In this document: one piece after another, positions 1-7,446 of the stretch
Layout of the letters: every line of letters begins with the position of its first letter
Numbering within the stretch: position 1 is the stretch's first letter
DNA from: CBDANO01 sp965197665
GTDB lineage: Bacteria; Chloroflexota; Dehalococcoidia; Lucifugimonadales; UBA3495
Length of the DNA stretch: 64,000 nucleotides
Assembly: GCA_965197665.1 (NCBI GenBank)
Contig: CBDANO010000005.1
Location: 1,468,680 to 1,532,679, forward strand
Direction of reading: 5' to 3'
Position numbers and translations under genes: made by a program
The notes under the pieces: model-generated
Databases searched by the model: none
What the model was told of the DNA's origin: nothing
What the model saw: the letters and a program-made list of their open reading frames with translations, nothing else

Positions 1-1072
1 CCAGCAGGTGCTTGATTTGCATTCCGGCGGGCAGCGGGGAGCCGAATCTTGCGGCGACCCCGGAGAACAGCGTCACGCCGATGGTTTTCCCGGCGATTAG
101 CGACAAGAGGACAATGAGGGTAACCGAGTTGATGCTGCTGAATGCGACACCGGCGTTGGCGAAGGCAAAGAAGAACAAGCCGAAGTCAACGAAGAGCTTC
201 AATTGGTGCTCGAACTGGTCCAGTGGACTATGGTGGTGGGCCAGGGGATTGCCGGCGGAGGCGGCCTGGTGCAACGCCGGGTCGTGATGGGCCTCTTCCA
301 CGAACATGCCAAGGTCCCGTTGCGGGCCTGGAAGGAAAGGAACAATCACTACCAACGCCAGGGCGGGCTCGATAGACGACTTGAGCAGGCCGATCCAACT
401 CATCGCGCCGGCGGTCAGAACGTACACCGGCCAATAGCCAACTTTTGCTCTTCTCAAGCCGTAGGCCGTTGCTATCCCCCCAAGAGTCAGCAAGAGCCAG
501 ATGGGCTGCACGGGATAATCCGGGTCCGGGTAAAATACGGCAATGATTCCCAGGCCGATAGCGTCGTCAACCACCGCGAGCAATAGCAGAAAGTTAACCG
601 CGGGGTGTCCGTTTCCGAACACCAGTCTGGCGACCAGCCAAGCCAGGGCAATGTCGGTAGCGGTGGGGATTGCCCAACCGTTGGCCACCATGGAAAAATC
701 GCTGGTACCGCCGTAGAAAATTAGCGTGAGCAAGAAGTAGAGACCGGCGGGGCCCAAAATGCCTCCCAAGGTACCCATCAAAGGATTGACGGCCTTGGGA
801 ATTGGGTTGAGGGGCCCCCCGGGCAATACCGACTCAGTGATTTCCTTGGCTGCGACGCCAAAGAAAAACACCATGAAAATTTCATTGATCAGGAAGTGGG
901 CGGTAACGGGGTGGCCGAACACCTTCGCGCTGTGGCCGAATACCTCGGCGCCCACCAGCTTTTCGTAGAAGTGCTGGTCGACGTTGGCTGCCACCAGCCC
1001 AGCCACCACGCCCACAATCAGGGGGATGGAGAATTCCTGAAGTATGTTAGTCAGTCGCTTAGCGCGGTACAA
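1..1072 (-). CDS. nhaA: Na+/H+ antiporter NhaA (3' end outside window)
   Basis: An inner-membrane antiporter that expels Na+ in exchange for H+. Reading the minus strand gives a continuous NhaA-like protein of about 357 residues that is still open at the window edge. Recognisable segments are the TATDIALAW stretch and AVVDDAIGLGIIAVFY with the paired Asp of the ion-binding site. The last readable residues are LPAGMQIKHLL, close to the usual C-terminal third. An in-frame TAG lies upstream. I chose the TTG at 1072 because GGAG precedes it by 5 bases; a start slightly upstream is possible. No regulator (NhaR) is seen. It is divergent from the operon at 1518. Confidence 0.9.
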   Translation of the reverse strand, partial: MYRAKRLTNILQEFSIPLIVGVVAGLVAANVDQHFYEKLVGAEVFGHSAKVFGHPVTAHFLINEIFMVFFFGVAAKEITESVLPGGPLNPIPKAVNPLMGTLGGILGPAGLYFLLTLIFYGGTSDFSMVANGWAIPTATDIALAWLVARLVFGNGHPAVNFLLLLAVVDDAIGLGIIAVFYPDPDYPVQPIWLLLTLGGIATAYGLRRAKVGYWPVYVLTAGAMSWIGLLKSSIEPALALVVIVPFLPGPQRDLGMFVEEAHHDPALHQAASAGNPLAHHHSPLDQFEHQLKLFVDFGLFFFAFANAGVAFSSINSVTLIVLLSLIAGKTIGVTLFSGVAARFGSPLPAGMQIKHLL

Positions 1073-1185
1073 GGCGACTCCGCGAGTCGATCCGGTTGCC
1101 AGCGTCGGCTCCTGAAGTCCCCTGAGGTTCTAGGAGGCGGCAATAGGCCGGTGATGTAGACTGGGCCTTGAATTGGCGTCGTGGC

Positions 1186-1213
1186 ATTATAACACCGGAA
1201 TCGCAGCTATCCA
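1186..1213 (-). promoter_or_regulatory. Putative sigma70-type promoter for nhaA
   Basis: On the minus strand a perfect TATAAT (1191-1186) lies 16 bases after TGGATA, a 4/6 match to the -35 consensus. Predicted transcription starts about 105 bases before the chosen TTG start. Based on sequence match only. Confidence 0.4.
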
Positions 1214-1289
1214 TGCCCGTCCGGATATGATTTAATGGACCATATCAACGGACCGCAACCCCGGCCAATCTCAAATGGCGGCAGCGCCT

Positions 1290-1470
1290 CGATGGTCTTG
1301 CGGCTCCCCGAACAATAGCGTTTTCATCCTTCGGCGGGGGGATTTTGTTGCCGCCCGGCAACAACCCAAAGTCCTGGAGCAGCTTCGGGTCAGCTTGACA
1401 ACCCGAGGGGCCTTTGATACCATCACCAGCGTTCGGGCCGCTGCCCGCGCTTGGGAGCGGCCTTTTTATT
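1290..1470 (+). promoter_or_regulatory. Structured 5' leader / candidate attenuator or riboswitch
   Basis: The segment ahead of the PLP-enzyme operon folds by eye into consecutive hairpins. One is GTTGCC-GCCC-GGCAAC near 1345-1360. Another is an 8-bp stem CTTCGGGT/ACCCGAGG near 1383-1409, possibly extended by AAAG/CCTTT. They are followed by an intrinsic terminator (1436-1470) that ends about 40 bases before the first gene. That arrangement is typical of transcription attenuation. I tested it by eye against SAM-I, SAM-IV and T-box core motifs and found no convincing match, so the ligand is unknown. Confidence 0.45.
1436..1470 (+). terminator. Intrinsic terminator in the operon leader
   Basis: A 7-bp stem GGCCGCT/AGCGGCC with a 13-base loop is followed directly by TTTTTATTTATT. 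It lies upstream of the gene at 1518 and in the same direction, so it is better explained as an attenuator than as the end of a gene; no plus-strand gene precedes it. Confidence 0.7.
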
Positions 1471-1517
1471 TATTAAACTTTGTTTTAGCCCACATCATTT
1501 AGGAGGCTGTGCCGCCC

Positions 1518-2795
1518 GTGGCTTTCGTACGAGGGTTGAAGTGCCGGGAATGCGGGAGAGCATGCCCTCCCGAACCGTTGAACGTGTGCGACTTTTGCTT
1601 CGGCCCGTTGGAAGTGGTCTATGACTACGCCACCATCTCCGAAGTGATCAGCCGCGACGGCATAGAACGAGGGCCTCTCAGTATCTGGCGCTACTCGGAC
1701 CTGCTTCCCGCCAACAACGGGAACCCGGTGGACATCATGGCCGGGTTCACCCCGTTAATCCAAGCCCGCAATCTGGGCAAGAAACTGGGGCTCAACAACC
1801 TGTACATCAAGAACGATAGCGTCAATCCGTCCTTTTCCTTTAAGGATAGGGTGGTCTCGGTGGCGGCTACCAAGGCGGTGGAATTCGGTTTCGATACCTT
1901 GGCCTGCGCCTCCACGGGCAACTTGGCGTGCAGCGTAGCGGCCCACGCCGCCCGGGCCGGCATCCGCTCGGTTGTCTTCATCCCTTCGGACTTGGAACGG
2001 GGGAAAATAATCGGCGCCGCCGTCTACGGCCCAACCCTGGTTTCGGTGGAGGGGACTTACGACGAGGTGAACCGCTTGTGCAGCGAGGTGGCCGATAATT
2101 ATCATTGGGCCTTCGTAAATATCAACATGCGGCCCTACTACGCCGAGGGAAGCAAGACCCTGGGGTATGAGGTAGCCGAGCAGTTGGACTGGCGGCTTCC
2201 GGACCACGTGGTCGTGCCCGCGGCATCCGGGGCCATGTTCACCAAAATCTGGAAGGGCTTCAACGAGTTGGCCTGCCTGGGACTGTTGGAGGGTGTGGCG
2301 CCGTTAGCCTTCGATCAAGACCAGAACTCCGTGCGGCACCCGGCGGTGGCCACCAAGATGCACATGACCCAAGCGGCGGGATGCGCGCCCATAGTAACCG
2401 CTTGGGAAACCGGGCAGCCTCACGTGCTCCCCATCCGGCCCGACAGCATTGCTAAGTCATTGGCCATCGGCAATCCGGCCGACGGCATCTACTCCCTTCG
2501 CGTCGTCGACGAATCGGACGGCACCGCCTACGCCGTGCCGGAGTCCGAAATAGTGGAAGGCATCAAACTATTGGCCGAAACCGAAGGCATCTTCACCGAA
2601 ACGGCAGGCGGGGTGGTTGTCTCCGGCTTGAAACACTTGGCGAAAAGCGGGGCTATCCGACCTGACGAGTTGGCCGTGATCTACGTAACCGGCAACGGTT
2701 TGAAGACCCAGGAAGCCGTCGAATCGGTAGTCAACCCCCTGGCCATCAAGCCTACCATGGGTTCTTTTGAAAGCGCATTCAATCACCAGTCCTAG
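1518..2795 (+). CDS. Threonine synthase-like PLP enzyme with N-terminal zinc ribbon
   Basis: A fold-type II PLP enzyme of about 425 residues. The N-terminus has a CxxC...CxxC zinc ribbon (CRECG, CDFC). The PLP lysine is in SFSFKDR (about K109), as in threonine synthase, which acts on O-phosphohomoserine. AGGAGG at 1501-1506 is 11 bases before GTG 1518; GTG 1509 is also in frame but only 2 bases from it. It heads an operon with a NIL protein and two sulfur-carrier-like proteins. By family it would be threonine synthase. By context (inference) it may use a protein thiocarboxylate as sulfur donor and make homocysteine or a related thiol amino acid. Confidence 0.85.
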   Translation: MAFVRGLKCRECGRACPPEPLNVCDFCFGPLEVVYDYATISEVISRDGIERGPLSIWRYSDLLPANNGNPVDIMAGFTPLIQARNLGKKLGLNNLYIKNDSVNPSFSFKDRVVSVAATKAVEFGFDTLACASTGNLACSVAAHAARAGIRSVVFIPSDLERGKIIGAAVYGPTLVSVEGTYDEVNRLCSEVADNYHWAFVNINMRPYYAEGSKTLGYEVAEQLDWRLPDHVVVPAASGAMFTKIWKGFNELACLGLLEGVAPLAFDQDQNSVRHPAVATKMHMTQAAGCAPIVTAWETGQPHVLPIRPDSIAKSLAIGNPADGIYSLRVVDESDGTAYAVPESEIVEGIKLLAETEGIFTETAGGVVVSGLKHLAKSGAIRPDELAVIYVTGNGLKTQEAVESVVNPLAIKPTMGSFESAFNHQS

Positions 2796-2809
2796 TTGAA
2801 GGGAAGGTG

Positions 2810-3052
2810 ATGGGCAAGCAAAGGGTGAAATTCACGTTCCCCACTGATATGGTGAAGGAACCCATTATTTATTGCTTGGGCCGCGACTTCAAAGTAGTCA
2901 CGAATATCCGGCGAGCCGACGTGCGAGAGGACATGGGATGGGTGGTTCTGGAGTTGGACGGCGAGGACTTAGAGATACAGCGCGGCCTGCAATGGGTCAA
3001 TTCCACCGGCGTGCGAGTGGACCCGGTCAGCGGAGACGTAATCGAAGGTTAG
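2810..3052 (+). CDS. NIL-domain small protein
   Basis: An 80-residue protein that matches the NIL domain pattern (VKFTFP...EPIIYCLGRDFKVVTNIRRADV...GWVVLELDG). NIL domains are best known as the C-terminal ligand-binding part of the methionine importer ATPase MetN, and also occur with ferredoxins in homocysteine-forming enzymes. ATG 2810 is preferred to GTG 2807 because GGGAAGG lies just upstream. The gap to the PLP enzyme is 14 bases. Its exact role is unknown; the link to sulfur amino-acid metabolism is inferred from family and neighbours. Confidence 0.75.
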   Translation: MGKQRVKFTFPTDMVKEPIIYCLGRDFKVVTNIRRADVREDMGWVVLELDGEDLEIQRGLQWVNSTGVRVDPVSGDVIEG

Positions 3053-3144
3053 ACCGAGCTTAGATTAAAAGTCACGTCGAGTCCAAGGCATTCGCTGTTG
3101 GAATATTACACAAGTACACCCTCTACTCGAGGAGGAAATTGCCG

Positions 3145-3447
3145 GTGAGCGTATTGATACGAGTACCCACTCCTTTGCGGCGCATGACTAAAGGCCAGGG
3201 CACCGTGGAGACCGAGTCCGGGACCCTTGGAGAGTTGGTCGAGCGTTTGGAAGCCGACTATCCGGGGTTCAAGGCCCGGCTGGTAGATGAGAATGGGGGC
3301 CTGCGCTACTTCGTTAACATTTACCTGAACGGCGAAGACGTACGCTTCTTGCAGGGACTGGAGACAGCTACTAAGTCGGGAGATGAGGTCAGCATCGTTC
3401 CCGCCGTTGCCGGGGGGTCCTTGGCCCGGGAACGGAAGCATGGCTGA
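3145..3447 (+). CDS. MoaD/ThiS-like sulfur-carrier protein, C-terminally extended
   Basis: A beta-grasp ubiquitin-like protein of 100 residues. The Gly-Gly that normally forms the active C-terminus is at residues 90-91 (IVPAVAGG), but nine more residues (SLARERKHG) follow. Carriers of this type (CysO, HcyS, QbsE) must end in Gly-Gly to be adenylated and thiocarboxylated; QbsE and HcyS are first trimmed by a JAMM protease. GTG 3145 was chosen (GGAGG at 3131-3135, spacing 9); TTG 3139 is an alternative. No JAMM protease or E1-like activating enzyme is visible in the window. Confidence 0.8.
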   Translation: MSVLIRVPTPLRRMTKGQGTVETESGTLGELVERLEADYPGFKARLVDENGGLRYFVNIYLNGEDVRFLQGLETATKSGDEVSIVPAVAGGSLARERKHG

Positions 3448-3495
3448 GGGTTGGATGTCCTTGACCGTGCGTATCCATCGAGGGGGGGTCGCTTG

Positions 3496-3780
3496 ATGAG
3501 CGTCTTGATCCGAATTCCCACGCCGTTGCGCCGCATGACCAATGGCGAAGGCAAAGTAGAGTTGAACCCAGGCACTATGAACGAGATAGTGGAGCGGTTG
3601 GACACGTCGTACCCGGGCATCAGGGCCCGGTTGTTGGACGAGAACGGCGAGTTGCACTACTACGTAAACATATACCTAAACGGTGAAGACGTTCACTTCC
3701 TTCAGGGCCTAGACACCCCCGCCAATTCGGGGGACGAGATCAGCATCGTGCCGGCGGTGGCCGGCGGCGCGGGATTCTGA
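3496..3780 (+). CDS. MoaD/ThiS-like sulfur-carrier protein, second copy
   Basis: A 94-residue paralogue of the preceding gene, sharing most positions including LRRMT, DENG, YVNIYLNGEDV and SIVPAVAGG. Here only AGF follows the Gly-Gly, close to the GG-CF tail of the QbsE precursor. The start is ATG 3496, seven bases after an AGGGGGGG ribosome site; codons upstream in the same frame do not resemble the paralogue. It is the last gene of the operon. Tandem duplication with different tails suggests two carriers released differently or with different partners (inference). Confidence 0.8.
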   Translation: MSVLIRIPTPLRRMTNGEGKVELNPGTMNEIVERLDTSYPGIRARLLDENGELHYYVNIYLNGEDVHFLQGLDTPANSGDEISIVPAVAGGAGF

Positions 3781-4260
3781 AACCCCAGCTTCCTCACACC
3801 TCACGGCCCCAACCCGTGATTTCCTGAAACCGCTGCCGTCCAGGACGTTCGCTGCCGGGCCACGACTATCTACAAAAGTCCCGTATCCTGAACACAGCGG
3901 AACCGCCTATACCAAATGGGCCGCCCGGGGCCGCCCGCCAACCCCAAAATGTTAAGCCTTGTCCGCCAACGCCCTCCACCACGATTCGGAAATCCTGGGT
4001 TGTGGACTTGGGGGAGACCGGTTGTTTTTTTATTTACCTAAATCCGATATACTGGCCCGAAATCGCAGGTCTTGGTTTCGTGGACGGGCCATGGCAGGAA
4101 CAAGCTTCTCGTAGCCGGAGCTGGACTGCCGGCGTGCCGGTCCGCTCCCACTCGATCCGGGAGTGGGGCCAACATTTGGGACTATCTCCGCCAGACGACA
4201 AAGGCTCGCAGACGGGCTCCGGCGCCAACCCTAACTAGACCGGAAGGGAGGTAGAAACTC
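3781..4260. other. Intergenic region
   Basis: No credible gene. Short open frames here lack ribosome sites and familiar motifs. A TATACT hexamer at 4048-4053, after a T-rich tract, could be a -10 box for the gene at 4261, but no good -35 is spaced to fit. A GGAAGGGAGG ribosome site lies at the right edge. Confidence 0.4.
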
Positions 4261-5076
4261 GTGGCAAACACCAAGCGTATAGGGGCCCTGCTACCGGCGA
4301 CTAATCCGGTTGTGGAGCCCGACTTCTATAAAGTGATGCCGGAAGGGGTCACGGTCCACTTCGAGCGGATGTGGAACGGACGCTGGGGCGGCCAGCCCGA
4401 GGCGCCTCAAGACAAAGAGTACCTGGTAAACATGAGCAGCGAAGAAGCGGATAAGGTTGATTGGGCCCTCTTCGGGTTCAACGCGACTAAGATGAATGAT
4501 GACGTGGTGCGAGGTTCCCGGTCCCTGGCCAATATCGGACCGGACCTATTGGTATACGCTTGCACCTCGGGGACCTGGCATCAAGGCAACCTGGCTTTCG
4601 ACCACCGCATGTCCGACACCATGCGGGAGGCCAGTGGCGTAGCTTCGATCACCGCCGTGGAGTCGTGTCTCGAGGCCATGCGGCACATGGGGTCCAGCAA
4701 GATTAGCATTGCCGGCCCCTACCGGAATTTCCACCTGCGCAACCGGCTAAAACCCCTGATGGAAGAGGCCGGGTTTACTGTGCTCAGCGCCGACGGTGAA
4801 CCCTGGATGCAGGACTCCATGAACCCCATGGAAATAGAAGAAGAGGACCCCCAGGTAATCATCGACTTCGTACCCACCGTGGTGAAGGACGAAGCGGACA
4901 CCGTATTCCTGCCGGGGACTGCCTGGCGAGCCTTGGACGCGGCCGAGGCGTTGGAGCAAAAGCTGGGGAAGTTGGTGATTACGGTGAACCAGGCCACCAT
5001 CTGGCTGGCTCTTCGCAAGATCGGCTGGAGGGATCCCATTCCCGGCTACGGTCGCCTGATGAGGAGCTTCGAGTAG
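4261..5076 (+). CDS. Asp/Glu racemase / maleate cis-trans isomerase family protein
   Basis: A 271-residue member of the arylmalonate decarboxylase / maleate isomerase branch of the Asp/Glu racemase superfamily. The N-terminus has GALLPATNPVVEPDF. The first active-site Cys is C101 in YACTSGTW. At the position where relatives carry the second Cys (usually SCTxLRA) this protein has LPGTAWRA, so it is Gly219. The NQATIW motif near the end is normal. GTG start with GGGAGG upstream. Loss of the second Cys rules out a standard two-base racemase and the normal maleate isomerase mechanism; substrate unknown. Confidence 0.75.
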   Translation: MANTKRIGALLPATNPVVEPDFYKVMPEGVTVHFERMWNGRWGGQPEAPQDKEYLVNMSSEEADKVDWALFGFNATKMNDDVVRGSRSLANIGPDLLVYACTSGTWHQGNLAFDHRMSDTMREASGVASITAVESCLEAMRHMGSSKISIAGPYRNFHLRNRLKPLMEEAGFTVLSADGEPWMQDSMNPMEIEEEDPQVIIDFVPTVVKDEADTVFLPGTAWRALDAAEALEQKLGKLVITVNQATIWLALRKIGWRDPIPGYGRLMRSFE

Positions 5077-5219
5077 GCGCAATTCCGTCGGGCCGGGTTT
5101 AATCGGGGCCAGCGTCCGTCACCATGTTACCGGCGCCGGGTAACCGTTCGGTCTTGGTGAGAAATGCAGGCGCTGCCCCGTTGTGATTCCTCGGAAAATC
5201 CCGGCTTTATCTTTGGACA

Positions 5220-5238
5220 GGCCGGTTTGAAACCGGCC
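5220..5238. repeat. REP-like palindrome
   Basis: A perfect 9+1+9 palindrome, GGCCGGTTT-G-AAACCGGCC. In my experience similar sequences occur dispersed between genes in Chloroflexota. I see only one copy of this exact form here, so repeat status is unproven in the window. Confidence 0.45.
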
Positions 5239-5531
5239 CCTACATTTTGGCGCGGTTCGCCGGAAAATACCCTTTCATTCTTCGGCGGGGCATAACCAAT
5301 GCCGAGGAGCGCGGCGGCGAAGGGCCTAAAGAACCTTGCACATACACACCGGGCCGTCGATGAATGGACCACTCTGAACGGCGGTACTTAGGGAACTTCT
5401 GAACAACTCCCCAAATTGTTGCAAAGTCAGATGCAAACAACGGCTAATTCAGCCATTTATTCAGACCTTTCTTAGATTCTTCACTTCATATCGAAATGAC
5501 GCCACCGGGGGCGCCGCATTCGAAGGGGCAA

Positions 5532-5560
5532 TCGATTTCTTGATAAGGTTCCGGTATAAT
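5532..5560 (+). promoter_or_regulatory. Putative promoter for the substrate-binding lipoprotein gene
   Basis: A perfect TATAAT at 5555-5560 with a weak -35 (TCGATT) 17 bases upstream. It lies 73 bases before the ATG. Confidence 0.4.
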
Positions 5561-5633
5561 GGCCCGGTTCCAGAGTTAGGACTGGAAGGCCGGCTTGACG
5601 CCCGAGAAATCATACGGGTAGGAAAGTAACATC

Positions 5634-7361
5634 ATGATGAAACGTTGGCTGCTAAATCCTATAGTCCTGATTTCCACCTCTTTGCTGCTGGTTCTCACGT
5701 TGGGGGCTTGCGGCGGGGACGAAGCCACCCCCATACCGGCGGCGACTACTGTACCCGCAACTACCGCCCCGCCAACGGCGACCGCCGCGCCAACGGCGAC
5801 GGTGACACCGGTCCCGGAGGTATCCGGGGACGCGAAGATGGGCGGTGAACTCCGCATCGGCATGACGGCGGCGGACATACCCCTGACGGACGTACAGGCC
5901 GACCAAGGGTTCGAGGGCTGGCGCTTCGTGGGTTTTCAAATAAACAACGGGCTGACCACGTGGGACTGGAATGGTGAATATATCCCCGGCCCAATTCCCG
6001 GACTGGCCGAATCGTGGGAAGTAGACCCGGACAATCCTCTAAGGTGGGTCTTCAAGCTGCGCGAAGGCCTGAAGTTCCATGACGGAACGGACATCGACGC
6101 CGACGCCGTCGCCCGGGGCACCTACCGGATTTTCAACGAAGAGCACCCCTACTACAGCCCCCAAGTTGCTGCCTTGGGTAACTGGATCTGGAGCGGAAGC
6201 TGCTGTTCAGCTGAGGCTTTCAAGGCTCTGGACCCTAGGACCGTGGAACTTACTACAACCGAGATCAACGGATACACGCCCTATGGAGTCGTGTCCGTGC
6301 ACATTCCAAGCCCCACCGCCTTGGATGAGTGGGGCACCGACGGGTTTTCGGCAAACCACTCCGGCGCCGGCCCCTTCAAATTGGTTAGCCAGACACCCCG
6401 GGTCTCCTTGACCATGGAAAGGTTCGAGGACTACTGGGGCAACAAGCCCAACGTGGACCGGGTAATCTTGCGCCCCTTGGCGGAGCCCACCACGCGCTTG
6501 TCGGCCCTGCGGGCTGACGAAGTAGACTGGATCGAAGTGCCGCCGCCCGACGCCATCCCCACACTGAGGGACGATGGCTTCGACGTGCGCATCAAGGTCT
6601 ACCCCCACGTGTGGCCGTACCAACTTAATCTGCTGAGGCCGCCTTTCGACAACAAGCTGGTCCGCCAAGCGTTGAACTACGCGGTCGACCGGGAAAGCAT
6701 GTGCCGCGATCTGCTGAACGGCATCTGTACCCCGGCGACGGGGTACGCTTACCCCGGCCACCCATCCTTTGGCAGCCCCGCGGAAACATACAACTATGAC
6801 CCTGAAAAAGCTAAAGCGCTGCTGGAGGAATCCGGCGTTGAATTGCCCGTCAAACTCAAGTTGATGATCTCCACTTCCGGTTCCGGCCAGATGCTGCCCA
6901 TACAAATGAACGAATTCGTCCAGCGTAACTTTGCCGAAGTCGGTGTGGACATGGAGTTGGTGCCAGTGGACTGGAACTCCATGTTGAGCCGCACAATTTT
7001 CTCAGGTAGGGGGAACTACTCCTTCACCGAAGAAAACGCCGACTTCGACGCCTATAACATATCCTGGGCTTATATAGCCCCGTACCAATGGCCCGGGTTC
7101 TTCCAAACCAACGGCGGGCTTAATACCCAGGCCTACTCCAACCCCGAGGTCGATAGGTTGCTCAAGGAGGCCCAGGAATCCTTCGATTTCGACGAACAGG
7201 ACCGGCTGCTGGGCGAGGTGCATGAGATCGTGATAGACGACGCTCCGTACGTGTTCATCGTCCACGATTTGAATCCGCGGGTCTTGAACTCCAGGGTCAA
7301 GGGCTACGTCCAGGACAGGTCCTGGTTCACCAACCTCCAGGACTTGTGGATCGAGCCTTAG
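5634..7361 (+). CDS. ABC transporter substrate-binding lipoprotein (SBP_bac_5, peptide/nickel type)
   Basis: Extracytoplasmic solute-binding protein of 575 residues. It has a lipoprotein signal ending LTLGAC, with Cys26 as the lipidation site, then a Thr/Pro/Ala-rich tether (about residues 33-65). The body matches family 5 binding proteins (LRWVFKLREGLKFHDGTDIDADAVARG; VRQALNYAVDRE). These bind oligopeptides, nickel chelates or similar solutes for an ABC importer. No permease or ATPase gene is adjacent, so partners must be elsewhere. The first ATG of an ATGATG pair is used. Peptide uptake would fit the nearby amidohydrolases (inference). Confidence 0.9.
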   Translation: MMKRWLLNPIVLISTSLLLVLTLGACGGDEATPIPAATTVPATTAPPTATAAPTATVTPVPEVSGDAKMGGELRIGMTAADIPLTDVQADQGFEGWRFVGFQINNGLTTWDWNGEYIPGPIPGLAESWEVDPDNPLRWVFKLREGLKFHDGTDIDADAVARGTYRIFNEEHPYYSPQVAALGNWIWSGSCCSAEAFKALDPRTVELTTTEINGYTPYGVVSVHIPSPTALDEWGTDGFSANHSGAGPFKLVSQTPRVSLTMERFEDYWGNKPNVDRVILRPLAEPTTRLSALRADEVDWIEVPPPDAIPTLRDDGFDVRIKVYPHVWPYQLNLLRPPFDNKLVRQALNYAVDRESMCRDLLNGICTPATGYAYPGHPSFGSPAETYNYDPEKAKALLEESGVELPVKLKLMISTSGSGQMLPIQMNEFVQRNFAEVGVDMELVPVDWNSMLSRTIFSGRGNYSFTEENADFDAYNISWAYIAPYQWPGFFQTNGGLNTQAYSNPEVDRLLKEAQESFDFDEQDRLLGEVHEIVIDDAPYVFIVHDLNPRVLNSRVKGYVQDRSWFTNLQDLWIEP

Positions 7362-7446
7362 GACGACTCCCGCCACCGCCGCGGGGGAAAGACCGGAGTC
7401 CCGCGTTGAACCTGCGGCGGCGTCGTGTTGTCGCCGAGGATTAACC

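Larger units (their letters stand above)
5077..5633. other. Intergenic region with palindrome and promoter
   Basis: No gene seen. It contains a 19-bp REP-like palindrome (5220-5238) and a promoter candidate for the lipoprotein gene (5532-5560), both listed separately. The rest is unremarkable. Confidence 0.5.

Noticed and set aside
1290..1470. Assignment of the leader to SAM-I, SAM-IV or T-box
   Set aside because: A GCCCGGCAAC string is suggestive, but the other conserved core bases and the kink-turn or T-box sequence are absent.
1275..1502. 75-codon plus-strand open frame before the PLP-enzyme gene
   Set aside because: It runs through the leader hairpins and the intrinsic terminator and has no ribosome site; the region is better explained as a regulatory leader.
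5127..5440. Overlapping minus-strand open frames upstream of the lipoprotein gene
   Set aside because: No ribosome sites, no domain, and they cross the REP-like palindrome.
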